From assembly GCF_910592395.1 (NCBI RefSeq), contig NC_088309.1:20834599-20898598 (forward strand): a stretch of 64,000 nt of DNA, in the 5' to 3' direction. The DNA is from Lineus longissimus. Its lineage: Eukaryota; Nemertea; Pilidiophora; Heteronemertea; Lineidae. Below the pieces are notes generated by a model. The model worked only from the letters and a program-made list of their open reading frames with translations, was not told where the DNA came from and did not search any database. Position 1 is the first letter of the stretch. Each line of letters opens with the position of its first letter. The position numbers were made by a program, and so were the translations under genes. This document shows, piece by piece, positions 49,901 to 61,399 of this stretch.

Positions 49901-50266
49901 TAACAGTTCACGTTCGACGTCTGAGCCTCTAATTCCAGCATCAAGACCCCCTTTGAAGGGGAGATTTTCATAAAAGAAGTGTAAAGCATTGGAACATTTC
50001 GTCAGAATAAGAAAACTTTGGCGAGTTCTGTTCTCATTCATGATGTTGTGTGAAACAGTTGACCTGAGTAATAAGTACAGAGGCTGTTGTTCATTTTTTA
50101 AAATCTTTTTTCTACTGCAAGATTAGGTTGCCCACTGATTGGTTCTTGAACTTATGGTGTTCATTGCCATCCTTATTTGTTGCAGGTTAAGAAGCTTAAA
50201 GAGAAACGTGAAGAGTATGAAAAAACTCAACGAATTGAGAGAAAGAAGAAGAAGAGCAAAGCTTGA
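43932..50266 (+). CDS. PES1: pescadillo, PeBoW complex subunit for 60S ribosome biogenesis
   Basis: Pescadillo acts in the nucleolus with BOP1 and WDR12 in 28S/5.8S rRNA maturation. Sixteen exons join in phase to 602 aa (human 588): 43932-43952, 44397-44476, 45239-45392, 45533-45642, 45893-46064, 46376-46465, 46679-46795, 46930-46995, 47171-47263, 47646-47779, 48122-48247, 48539-48717, 48995-49129, 49348-49421, 49660-49836, 50186-50266. It starts [16 protein letters not shown]. The N-terminal pescadillo domain shows [18 protein letters not shown] (about 34), [20 protein letters not shown] (about 123) and [19 protein letters not shown] (about 210). The BRCT domain (about 318-410) has [17 protein letters not shown] and [15 protein letters not shown]. 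An Asp/Glu tract (448-492) and a Lys/Arg-rich tail end the protein. Intron 2 holds a foldback element. Poly(A) signal at 50822. Confidence 0.98.
44618..45107. mobile_element. 490-bp foldback (palindromic) element in PES1 intron 2
   Basis: Two 131-bp arms, 44618-44748 and 44977-45107, are reverse complements. Only about two mismatches occur over the outer 125 bases (for example gtggtag against gcggtag). The outer ends read acaatcaagatgtacagacc. A 228-bp centre contains a further internal inverted word, acgaggttgg. I see no transposase and no clear target-site duplication, though gtat occurs in both flanks. Open frames on both strands reflect the palindrome and are not genes. It fits a foldback or MITE-type DNA element of recent origin. 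Confidence 0.85.
45803..45839 (+). other. short hairpin in PES1 intron 4
   Basis: The arms aagagcatttc and gaaagtgctctt pair over 11 bp with one bulge around a 14-base loop. It could be a small structured RNA or a chance inverted repeat. Confidence 0.3.
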
Positions 50267-50305
50267 TGTTTAGGAAAAATGAAACAGATGATGGACATTG
50301 CATGT

Positions 50306-50445
50306 ACAGTAAAACCTCTCTATCAAGGACACTCTTGGGACTGACAACGACTCACTTGATCGAAATGAACAACTTGAGCCTTCAAGTGTCCTTTTTGAGT
50401 TGGTGTTGTACCAACAGAGGTGTCTAATAAGAGAGGTTTCACTGT
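50306..50445 (+). mobile_element. 140-bp MITE in the PES1 3' UTR
   Basis: Terminal inverted repeats of about 26 bp: left acagtaaaacctctctatca, right end complementary to acagtgaaacctctcttatt. A catgt sequence flanks the left end and tcatgt the right, consistent with a short target-site duplication. The element lies between the PES1 stop codon (50266) and its poly(A) signal (50822), so it is probably transcribed. A diverged relative is at 12455-12579. Confidence 0.75.
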
Positions 50446-50821
50446 TCATGTAGTCATTAGTCAAGAAGAGTTGACGTGTATCTAGATGTGAAACTCTTCT
50501 TCTAATATTTTAAGCACTCACAACTTAGCACCTATAAATGCTGCTTCAAATTATATGAAATTCAAAGGATTATTCTAACCGGTCAAGTGAGGCTGCATTA
50601 GTTTAATAGCATGGTTAGTGATTGTGAAAGTGAAAAACTCTGTCCTGAAATGAAATCATTGAAGTCTTGCAGTTGTAGAGTTATGTCACAACCACAGTAC
50701 CACCTCAAGTAACATGTATACCATTTCAAGCAGTGTTTGTGGGAATTGTGACTGAAGGATGAGCAAAACAGAAGTTGTGGTATTTGGCATGTGTATTGGT
50801 GATGAGAGTAAAGAAAAACAA

Positions 50822-50827
50822 AATAAA
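50822..50827 (+). terminator. candidate PES1 poly(A) signal
   Basis: AATAAA 556 bp after the PES1 stop codon, at the end of a moderately A/T-rich 3' UTR. Confidence 0.6.
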
Positions 50828-50829
50828 CT

Positions 50830-51967
50830 CCATTTTCTCATATCATATTGTGTTTTTCATCTTAAAGAGGCTCTGCACAGACATCATTGAAAAATGGAGA
50901 ACATATATCTAATATATCTCCAGGCAGGAAAGGAATATTTTGGTGTTTCACAACACATATAACGTATGAAATACTTTAGGGTCTGTCGGATGAGACTAAA
51001 AGCCGTGGTCCCTTCTTCCTGAGTGTCTATGCCAGGGCAAAAAAAGATCCTGCGTAACCACAGGTGGACAGTAGCCTATAGTGGACTCCAATTCGACAGG
51101 GTCACGACGGTGGTAATGATGATGATGATAAGACTCCAATGCAGGCAATTTCGCGGGAAATACCAATTGTCTTTCTGTACCTGGCGACAGGACCAGGCCG
51201 GTTCACTACGTCCCGAGTGTACCACTTGGGGAAGGGATGAAGCCTATTCCACTTCAACCAGGGTGTACCTCAGAGAAAATGCAAATCCCTGGCTGGAGTC
51301 CTGGTATTGCAATATAACCCATTTGCTCTGAACCGTGATTGGCGAGGCCAACTGTCATCACTTGAAAGAAGAGCTTGGGTGACATCACATGGGCCGGGGG
51401 CACCACCTGTGTCGGCTACAGACTCGGACTCGGAGGCATGGAAATTAGTAGTTATGAGGAAGAGACAGCGTCGCCCTTGCTGGGGGAGTGTAAGACCAGC
51501 CTGACCTGCCCGCCCCACTACAAGAGTACAGCGTATCGGATCGGAGCCTGGTTGAATCATCTTGACCCTCACTGATTGACACTGCTCAGCTTCCAGACAA
51601 TATGCGTTAATATACGGAGGCAAAAGCGCTGGAAGCCTTCAGTATGATTTGAATGGGCTAGCACAACGTGTCCTCATATATACATTTAGAGTCTGTCACA
51701 GATCATTTGAAGAACCTCACCCATCCTGGCATCAGTTATTTTCAATATTCTCTGCCTCTCGATATTTTGTATATGACGAAGGAGTAAAAAAGCCTGATCT
51801 CATGATGGAACTCACCAAGGCCATGAGCCATGGGTTAATGTCACCAGCTGGCCGAAACCACGCTGTCCTTGCCTGCACATCAACAGCAAAAAGCATTGTC
51901 GTCGGGTCCTCATGGCCTCACGAACTCGCGTACGACTGAACGACATCAGAAAATCTAAACCTCATAA
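50830..51967. other. PES1 downstream region without recognised genes
   Basis: Open frames on both strands near 51.0-51.9 kb show no known domain. A (gat)n tract lies near 51118-51130. Part of this may be older transposon sequence belonging to the LINE end that follows, but I could not align it. Confidence 0.4.
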
Positions 51968-52289
51968 GCATCTGTTGATATTCGTACGGGAGATAAACCA
52001 TTACTCATGTTTAATGTGATAGGCTCCTCTGCATTCGCAGTGGCGGGACCAAAGCTATGGAATGACCTTCCAAATAGTGTTCGTGGCCAGAGTACCCTGG
52101 GTCGTTTTAAAACTGCACTAATAACTCATATCTTAAGAAATTCTTTTGAATCCTTTGCACGTTTTCTTTAGTAATGACTTTTATTCTATCATGTATTAAT
52201 GTTATGTTTTATCATAAATTGTAAAGCGCTTAGAAGTTTTAACAACGTTAAGCGCTATAAAAATGTTTTTTAATAATAATAATAATAAT
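51968..52289 (+). mobile_element. LINE 3' end (CR1/L2-type), truncated
   Basis: An open segment at 51968-52171 encodes the conserved C-terminal end of a CR1/L2-like ORF2: SSAFAVAGPKLWNDLPNSVR, then LGRFKTALITHILRNSF, ending at TAG. It is followed by a 3' tail with the paired words aaagcgctta and taagcgctataa and a (taa)n end at 52271-52289, as in L2/Crack-type elements. No 5' portion, endonuclease or catalytic reverse transcriptase motif was found, so it is a 5'-truncated copy. Confidence 0.85.
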
Positions 52290-53168
52290 CATGTTTACAG
52301 CGCCACCAGTGTCGTAGCTTGGTGTTTTGTTTTGGGTACAGAAAGTGGCTAACCACATGGGAAAGATGTTTTTGCTCTGATCCAATGGTTTGGTTATCGT
52401 CCATAAATGTATCTGTATGGAAAACGCAACAGCGCCAGCGTCACGGGGTTGCTTGGAACCAAAGGTACCATGTGTCAATACGGAGAAAAAACATTTCAGA
52501 AGTTAACCGATGCTTTTGGTGCAATACATGATTGTATTCAGTCTAAACTGGTGGCTCGGTGAAGCACGAAGTACATGTATATTCATCGGTCTTTCGCAGG
52601 TCGATTCCCCATCTGTCACAACGGTCGTGTGGCTTATGAAGGAGGCATAGCCCATGCCAATCACAAAGTGAGGCTGGTGTAGCAGGAGGAATAGTTTCCA
52701 ATCTTTTACAACTTTTTCCTCGGAGAAAAGTCCATTTTGGGGACGAAACAATGGCCCGCGATTTGTTGGCTAGCCTTGTGACGTCAATCTCTTTTTACAC
52801 CGAGGGGTTTTCCTGTTTTTCTTCATGGCTTGGGCCGGAATTCCTGACTTTTTCGAGGTAGCACATACGCTCGACGTAGAGCGGTGCAACAGGAGGAATC
52901 GCTCCAGTCTCTCACCATTTGTGGCTGATGTTGCAGGATGGATTTAGTCACACTGACACTGTCAATGATCACACTCGGTATATCTACCAGGTACCACTGA
53001 CTAATCCTCAAATGTACCAGGATATAAAACACCAACAAAGCAAATCAAATATGGCTGACAATAGAGTGCTTTTATTCTACTTTCCTTTACAGCCTTCAGT
53101 GACAGTTCAACTTCAGTTCATACATGTATCCACATATACACCAGTATAATGAATGTGTATTTATCCAT
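52290..53168. other. sequence between the LINE end and the EEF2 3' UTR
   Basis: No gene recognised. A TGACGTCA palindrome lies at 52779-52786. Confidence 0.5.
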
Positions 53169-53174
53169 TTTATT
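53169..53174 (-). terminator. candidate EEF2 poly(A) signal
   Basis: AATAAA on the minus strand, about 446 bp past the EEF2 stop codon. A second copy lies at 53071-53076. Confidence 0.5.
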
Positions 53175-53619
53175 TACACAGAAGTTCCATGCAAGAACCA
53201 ACCTCATATTCTGAACACAGCAATGCAGATCTTGGTAACATTCACTGCAACTTTGGACAATCATTGCCGCATAATACCGAATCTATATATTGAATGATTT
53301 AATCAAGGCGAAGACAGCAACTGAAGTCCACCACCAGACACTTGACAGCACAGCACAGCACAACTCTTGATAAACTGATTTGGGAACTCCACTTCCGGAG
53401 GAATCAGGTTTGTCTTTCAGAAGAAAAAATTATATGACTTGACTCATATAAGTATCATTGCCATAGTTGCGCCGACCAGTCATTCATTGAGAAAATTTGA
53501 TGCCTCGGGGGAGGGGGAATAATGTTCTTTGAAAAGAAAAGAACCTCAGTCCATAGGAAGTGAAGCCCAATGAACAGAAGAATAAATAGTCCATTTTTCC
53601 TAGATGTCTCAGTGGAAGT

Positions 53620-56600
53620 CTACATTTTGTCAATGTACTTGGATGCATCTGGTACATTTTCGTTCAAACCCTTGCGTTTCCTCGTGGCGGAAACAATCTT
53701 GTTAGCCATCGTTCCAACAGTCAATGGATCAGAATCCTTCATTGGCTCCCAGTGATCGAACACACACTGTGGGAATGCCTTGCCCTGGGTTGATGAACGA
53801 AGAGCCTCAGTAAATCCTGCAAAAGAAAATGTGATTGCTTTGTCAAGAAAGTGCGGCACACTATTAAACAATAATCATACTCCATTCATTTAACAGGAAT
53901 TCTTTGTCCTGTATGTTTTGGGCAATGGAACAGAAAGTTGGATTTAGTTACGTGGAATAAAATGAACTTACCAAATGATTCGTTTACAGGCAAGAAACAT
54001 TTCACCATTTTCATTGGAGTGCCAGCGATTGCCATTTCTCCATTACTGATTCCTCTCCTCTTATTCAGTACACCATAGATGCCACCAGTAGAATCAGCAG
54101 GACACTGGAACGGCAACAGAAACAAGGTATAAGGGCAACTGAGCATTCCAATATGCACTAAAGTACTACTATTGCTATGATGGTCGGATCAAAAGTTGTA
54201 CTACATCCAAACTATTTTTACTCATGGACTGACACCAATTGAAATCGAGGGCTGGGGCCGCTCCACTAGTATCACTCTCCGAATGATGCAACATTGATTT
54301 CAGATGCAGACGGTAAGATGGCCACTTTTTACAATGGCCTTGGTTTCAAAATTCAAGCGCAGTCAGCGCCTTGTTTGAGCACAGTTCAGCAAATGGTTAC
54401 AACAGTTGTGTCTCACCTGAATTTCCACAAGGTAAACAGGCTCCATGAGTCTTGGGCTACTTGTCAACATACATCCATAGATCCCTCTTCTTGCAGTTGG
54501 TATGATCTGGCCACCACCACGATGGATGGCATCTGCGTGCAGGGTTACATCATGGATATCGAAACGACAACAGCGCATGTTTTCTTCACAGAGTACACCC
54601 TAAGAACAAAAGGTTGAAATTGAATTTGGTTTAACAGGTAGTGCCTCTGGCTTGTCATATGATAATGGGCTGCACAAACTACCCAATTAGGGAGGTCACC
54701 TGAAGCTAGTAATTGTGCAATGAACCGACGACACACAAAACTTTTAACTCTCCCCTGCCTGGAAAATTGTTTTTCCTACCCTTTCACTTGGATGGGGACA
54801 TATCTGCGGGGCACATTTGCAATCTAACACTGCACACTCAAGTGCATACCGGCAGACAGCGACACATCGCGGAGTGAGCAATGCCTACCTCTTTCGAAGC
54901 CCACTGGAATCCAGCTACAACACTGTCCTTGATTTCATTCAGATACTGGACAGCCTTAGTCACATCAACAACCATGTTAGGTCCTGACCCATCAGGGCCA
55001 AAGCACCAGATCTTCCTTGCTTCATTGGGATCCCATCCGAAGTTTTCCTTGATGTAAGTTGCCCGACTCTTCGGATCCTGCTTGTGGCTGACATCACCCT
55101 GAAAAGAATAATAAAACTTACTTGCCAGCATTCTACGTGGATCTACTGATTGAGACTTTCACCTTTTAGAGTTATACCTGTGTAGAATGTTTACCCCAAT
55201 AATGTAGGCAGTTTTTGAGGCTACAATTCAACTATATACTTGTCAAGGTCCACTTGGTGGTGGCGACATTTTTAAAGGGGGAGGTGGCGGTGATGGTGTT
55301 AACTTGTTACCACGTGATTGGCTCATACACGTGTCAACATGAAGTTGAAAAGCTCTGGTTAGGTACAAAAAATATCAAATATTCTATTCTTCAAACTCAA
55401 TCAACGCCTGAAGTATGTGACAATGACTGATCAGAACTGCAACTTACATCATCAATAGCTTTTCCAACTTCATCAGACAAGGGTACACCCCTCATGAACA
55501 ATCTGTTGTGCTTGTTTGGAGATTTTGTCAACACTATATCTGAGCTCCCAACCATTGTTTCCCGATAGGACACCACTGGTTCACTCATCCTGAGGGGAAT
55601 GCAGGCATGATCTTCCTCCAAATCTTTAAGGCAGATCTCCAGATGAAGTTCACCAGCACCGGCAACGACACACTCACCAGATTCTTCATACAGAACCTTA
55701 ACAAGAGGTTAGACACATTAATAAATGTTCAGTCGGTGATGACTTGGACACCAAACTTAATCATTTTGATGTAGACCTACATATTTTTTTGATAATTACA
55801 AACACATTTCTATGTCTAAAATGCACGAATGGCCCTGGAACATTTCTTAAGTAAATCTTTTTGGTATGAATATGTATATCTCCACCCCTGGAGTCCACAA
55901 TCATTTTTGAGAAGAGGCGATTTTGGTACTGGTCCTGCAGTTATTCAAATGAACCAGTGTCATGTCGACTAACTTACCTGTACCATAGGATCTGATTTTG
56001 CCAAACGCTTGAGACCTTCCACCAACTTGGGCAGCTCGGACGCATTCTTGGGTTCCACAGCAACCCTGACAACAGGACTGACAGAGAACTTCATAACCTT
56101 CATGTTGTGGGCTTCTGCGAAAGTGGTTATCGTACCGGTCTTGACGAGATACTGATCAACGCCAACAAGTCCACAGATATTACCACAGGGAACATCAGGA
56201 ATCTGCTCTACTGCGCGGCCCATCATAAGGACAGTCCTGTGGGGAACAAAAGTTTCAATATAAAAAGAGCAACATTATGAGGTTTGTAATACAGTTTGTA
56301 TTACTCTGAGCAGCACAAGTCATCATCACTCTGGTAAATTTAACCCTTTGAAGACTGATCTCGCAATGCTCGCAACTACACCACAACATACTTCGTTCCG
56401 CCTGTTCTCCTGGGTCAGACTCACGAGTTTTACAACTACCTCGTACTAAGCTTTTTCCTCTAGCATAGACACTTACCTCTGAATGCTCTTCTCGTAGAGA
56501 TCGTCCTTCTTACCATGAGCTTTGCATGGATCGTAGTTGGGGCCCATGATTCGCACCTTCTGGCCACTGGCAACTCGTCCGGAGAAGACGCGACCGAAAG

Positions 56601-59600
56601 CATAGAATCGTCCTTTATCACTTGTTGGGACCATCTTGGAGATGTACATCATGAGGGGTGCATCTGGGTCACAGTTTTTGACACCCTGGGCAGCAGCATC
56701 CTCATGGGGACCTTCGTACAGCAGCTCCATACGGTATCTCTGCGACTTCACAGGGGAAGGCAAGTGAATTGTGATCATCTGAAGTAACGCTTCGCCAGCC
56801 GGGAGCCACTTTTGGAGGATCCTCTTTCTGAATGGCTTGTCCTCCAATTGTTTGTCGTCGTTGGAGATGGTAACATCATAGGATTTCTCGATGAACTTGT
56901 AGGCCTCTTCCCTGGTCTTATTCTTGACGGCATCAATCAACTAGGAAGGAATGAAAGGAAGTTTCAACCATTTTCGAAGATGAACTGTAACACTAGGGTG
57001 GCCAATGCCTTTCACTTCAATTTCACCACTTGCATTTACTACCAGACCCAAAACTTAAGATGACCAAAGAAATAGTTTTTAGCCCAATACCTTACAACGG
57101 GCCAAAAAAATTCTGCTGTCATTAAAGAAGGGGATCCCTTGTAGATCAGATGATTTGGGACTGCTCTGGTAATGTTTCCCCTAGTTTGTAGATCAGAGGC
57201 TGATAGAAGAACTTACATCATAGATGGGTTTCAGGACAAAGCGGTTGAAAGCTCTTTCGTAGTTGTCCTGCTGCACCGTAATCCACTTCTTCGGTCCTTT
57301 GTCCTTGGCTGGCACTTCCTTCTCTCCATCCTTGGTTTTTGGAGCTTTGTCCCCCTTGGTTTTTGGAGCTTTGTCCCCCTTGGCTGGCACTTCCTTTTTC
57401 TCTCCATCCTTGGGTTTTGGAGGAATGTAGTAGAAATGTTCACCCCAGAATCTCTTCATCAGTTTTTCTGTTGGGACCCCAAGTTTCTTGTGATACAATT
57501 CGGCAAAGTCTTGAAGGATGAAGGCCCAGCCCTGCAGGCCAGAACCGAATCCAACAGTACCAGATTCAGGGTTGACCTGAAAGGTAAAAAATAATCAAGT
57601 GAAAAACCATAAAGAGTATTGCTACGAAACAACCATTATGCAAATCCTCGACTCGCAGAGCGGTACATAAATATGAGAGGTTGGCGATGATCTTCCGGTA
57701 TCTTTGTGTCCACCAAAATGAATAATTACCTTGAGTAATTGTGATTCTTTAAGCGAACATACTTCCCTTGGTCGGCAGTGAAAGAGTCAACCAACCTTGG
57801 ACTTGTGCTGTACCCCCTTTGTCAAAAACTTATCCGTGCCCTCTAAAAGAATTTTGAATGTCTCCACATCTATTTGCAACCGGTGTCGAGATCTAAGATT
57901 TGTCATGTACGGCACCAACAACTTAACAAGTAATAACACTTACCATTATTTTGCCCATTGGCCCCTCCTCGTCACCATATGTTGCGATGATGACGTTGAC
58001 ATCTTCAATACTCCTCTGGAAGGCCTGGTAGAGTTGCTCATGATCCAACTGACGAGAACTGATAGCCAAGTCCATCTTGTTCATGAACAGAATAGGCTTG
58101 ATACGTTCTGCAATTGCTTGACGAAGCACAGTCTCGGTCTGGACACACACACCTAAAAGAAACATCTACATGCTATATTCTGATGTGTTATGCCAACACA
58201 ATAAACAACATAGTACAGACCTAGTCGAATGAACCATAAGCGTATATTGGCTGGGACAATCGGATTTACGCCATATATACGTCGATGCAAGGATATCAGA
58301 AATACCGCGTAGATGAAAGCACGTGGAAATGTACATTTGCACATCAAAGAACCCGGAAAAACGCTACGACTATGTGCAAATTTTATAAAGACTAAGAGTG
58401 AACATGTATCTACAGAATCTACCAAATTAATGTATTCTTTATGTAGCTGTACAGTGTTTATATGCACCAAATTCGAAATTAACTAAGAAATAAAGTCATA
58501 TTTAGACATTATTGACGAGAAAATCGCAAAGCCGACATCTTCCACCGTCAATATTATTGTCACGTGCAGTAATCAATCTCCACACCAGAGAGTCGTTCTC
58601 TACCCAAGTCTTTCACCCCTGGCAGCAATATGTGAGGAGTTGACCGATAACAATTGAATAAAAACAAAAATTACATCAAATTTCTCAATAGGGTCATTCC
58701 ATTGGTGATTGATAATATTCTTTTGTAATTTCAGAAATATATCTTGATGCTTTTTTCGTCACGGCAATTTTGATGATGTTAAAAAGTGCACCATTTTGCA
58801 CAAAATGGCGCCGTTGTTGTCAGCGGTTTACACAAAGTAACATGCAATGACATGTTTTCGTGAGGAGATGTAATCTCTAAACCTATTTTTAGACTGTCTG
58901 GAACAAGCCGTCTTCGAAATCAAGTTGGTTTCAAAACGGCCTCCAAATTCACTTGAGATTTTAACCAATTTCCGTCTATGGATTTCGCTTTAAAATATGT
59001 TTTTCATCAACCGCAAAGGGTACTTGTTAACATGGTAGTGTTTTAAAAGCAATTCATGTTATGGTTTAAGCGCATGCAGTGTGTTTATTACGTACTCGGT
59101 TCGACTAAGTCTTTTCTGACTAATGGCTGCTGTTGAGAGAGTTAAGACGGTAAAAGAAGCTTCTTTGAAGTATTTTTTTCTTTGATCGTCTTAAGTTCTA
59201 AGACTAGTACAGACCATTCTAAAGCCACCTTACAACATCAACCCGACTGGAAAAGAGCAATAGGAGACTTTTGGAGGCAACTTTGTGAAGTGCCACAGAT
59301 AATTAACGTCCTCCAGCATCAACAATGGACCATGCCAAAGGCATGCAGGATATCTAGCCACGTATGCAGGTAGAGGCTTGACCTACCAGAAACACAATCC
59401 ACCACCACAAGTGCACCATCAGTTACACGAAGGGCTGCAGTGACTTCAGAGGAGAAGTCAACGTGACCAGGGGAATCGATCAAGTTGATCAAATGACCAC
59501 GATCAGTCTTGCTGGGATATTTGTACTTTTTGTCAGAAGCTTCCCTTTCCTTAGCTCCCTTCAGAACTTCTGGTGGCTGAGCAATGCGCTTGTAGACATC

Positions 59601-60791
59601 TTCTGGGACCTCGTAGAAAAGAGAGATGGCACTGGAAACGGAAAACTGGATTTCAGAATTTTGGAACATAAGCCATTATGTACTATTACATGACCACTCA
59701 AATGGCAGAAGAAAGGCAGAGACTTCAGAAAGATTTTCTTTAATGCTTAGTTTCTGTCATTCACATTCATTTTCATCTGAGCCAAATCATTAGACGGCAC
59801 ACGAAAATGATTTTCCCCATTTTGAAAAGGCCTTTATTTTCGCAGGTTGTCTATTGCTTTTGACTATGAGTACTTGAATAAAGAAAGTAGCCCCAAATAC
59901 AAACTTCTCGAACAATCATGTACTTGGAAAAAATCTAGTATTAGTAGTATTGGCTTGAGGAACAATACTTACGTCGACTTGATAGTGATGCACCTCTCCT
60001 GTTCATCCTTTCGGGTATCAGTGTAACGGGCATCTCCTGCCTTGGAATCGGCAATGATACCAGCTTTGCTGACTAGAGAGTCAGTCAGGGTGGATTTTCC
60101 ATGATCAACATGGGCAATAACAGACATGTTCCGGATTTGATGTTTCCGGTCCATGATCTCACGGATCTCGTCCACATTAAATGACGGCTGAAATAGAGCA
60201 AAAGGATATTACCCAGCAGCATGGTAAAAGATGCCAAGAGATGAGACAATGCCAATGGCTCGAGAGGTGAAATTTGCGTATTCTATCAGTGTCACACCAA
60301 CCAGTGTTCCATTTCATTCACCTTCCACCTGGGTGTGCACTGGTAAAGTTGACTGCTATGAATGAAAATGAGCGAGTCCAAATATTGCACAACCACATGT
60401 CAGAAAACTGGGAGGTGAACAGAATTCAGAATTGCGCCTTGGGATGAGGATTCAGCTCTCTTGATCTTGCCCATCATAATAAATGACAAAAAACATGATC
60501 AAGCGCCAACTTAAATAGATCCGGGTGTCAATTATTCTTTCATTCCACTCGTACCACTAGCATGACTGGTACTTCGTCATAACATTTTCAACTCATACAT
60601 CTACATTGTACTGTGTATCTATGTATGCAGTGACGTGTACAGCAATCTAGACAAGTGACGGGAATAACATTTTAAGAGGAAAATAAACAGGCTTTAAAAC
60701 CCTGACGACCGTTCATAGACATATATTCTGGTACATGAAATATTCAATTTTAAGATTTCAAATCGATTGATAGTCGATTATCACGTACCAT
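53620..60791 (-). CDS. EEF2: translation elongation factor 2 with lysine-rich insertion
   Basis: eEF2 is the GTPase that drives ribosome translocation. Twelve coding exons (minus) join in phase to 908 aa (human 858): 60791-60789 (ATG only), 60187-59973, 59631-59387, 58152-57944, 57576-57217, 56940-56477, 56236-55978, 55696-55448, 55098-54889, 54599-54417, 54104-53972, 53816-53620. GTPase motifs: AHVDHGKST (26-34), DSPGH (125-129), NKMD (179-182). The eEF2-kinase threonine is in [10 protein letters not shown] (Thr57). The diphthamide loop [12 protein letters not shown] has its target His at about 764 (codon near 54524-54522). Exon 5 carries about 45 extra residues (276-320) in the G' subdomain region, [11 protein letters not shown] repeats. 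Several usually invariant C-terminal positions also differ, and the protein ends YIDKM. It could be the sole eEF2 of a lineage with this insertion or a diverged paralogue. Confidence 0.95.
57308..57420 (-). repeat. in-frame tandem repeats within EEF2 exon 5
   Basis: A 24-bp unit is duplicated (units starting 57331 and 57355), giving GDKAPKTK twice. An outer repeat of about 40 bp flanks it, encoding [11 protein letters not shown] and then [10 protein letters not shown]. All length differences are multiples of three, so the reading frame is kept. Confidence 0.9.
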
Positions 60792-60860
60792 CTTGATTTA
60801 GTTGCGTTTTACGTCCACACTTCTCAAGTCGTGAATCCACGATGGCGGACGTAAGGTAAA
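60792..60860 (-). promoter_or_regulatory. EEF2 5' UTR and core promoter
   Basis: Coding exon 1 contributes only the ATG, followed at once by a gtacgtg donor. An ATGGCGG motif (60842-60848, plus orientation) resembles a YY1 site, often found at the start sites of translation-factor genes. Confidence 0.45.
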
Positions 60861-61083
60861 AGGATCGAGGCGAGGTCACGTGGTTGATCGAATGTGTGGG
60901 CAGGAAAATAAGAACTCGGTACTGATCGAAACGAAGGGGCGTGGCTCTACCTAGGAAGTATAACTTCCAAGATCTTGTGGGGCCATGGGGACATCCTGCT
61001 GCATGCTGTTGGCATTAGATATTCTACAAATACATGTACTCAGCATCCTCCACACAAGTCAGCAGATCTTATTATTATATTAC

Positions 61084-61389
61084 AGGGACATACAATTAGT
61101 CGGTAATATTACAGGGACATCCTATACAATAGTCAGTTGTCTTACGGGGACATCCTATGCAATAGTCAGTTGTCTTACAGGGACATCCTATGCAATAGTC
61201 AGTTGTCTTACAGGGACATCCTATACAATTATAGTCAGTTGTCTTACAGGGACATCCTATACAATTATAGTCAGTTGTCTTACAGGGACATCCTATACAA
61301 CAGTCAGTTGTCTTACAGGGATGTCCTATACAACAGTCAGTTGTCTTACAGGGACGTCCTATACAACAGTCAGTTGTCTTAGTTGTCTT
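61084..61389 (+). repeat. 33/36-bp minisatellite upstream of EEF2 (about 9 units)
   Basis: Tandem units of the form cagttgtcttacagggacat, then cctatacaatagt. Unit lengths are 33 bp with two 36-bp variants (tta insertion), all multiples of three. For this reason several frames stay open on both strands: the plus strand gives an 11-residue TGTSYT-VSCL repeat and the minus strand a Cys-rich CIGCPCKTTDY repeat. No splice or start context supports translation. It lies about 300 bp upstream of the EEF2 start codon. Confidence 0.95.
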
Positions 61390-61399
61390 GTCAACATTT

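Noticed and set aside
43932-50266. First impression that the nucleolar gene was NOC2L
   Set aside because: Exon-by-exon reading gives the pescadillo N-terminal domain plus BRCT and acidic tract, so it is PES1.
56339-56360. Second piggyBac-like MITE starting ttaaccctttg
   Set aside because: No complementary right end with TTAA was found before the next EEF2 exon.
56290-56400. C/D box snoRNA in an EEF2 intron (gtgatgatga on the minus strand)
   Set aside because: There is a C-box-like word but no D box (CTGA) or terminal stem at a suitable distance.
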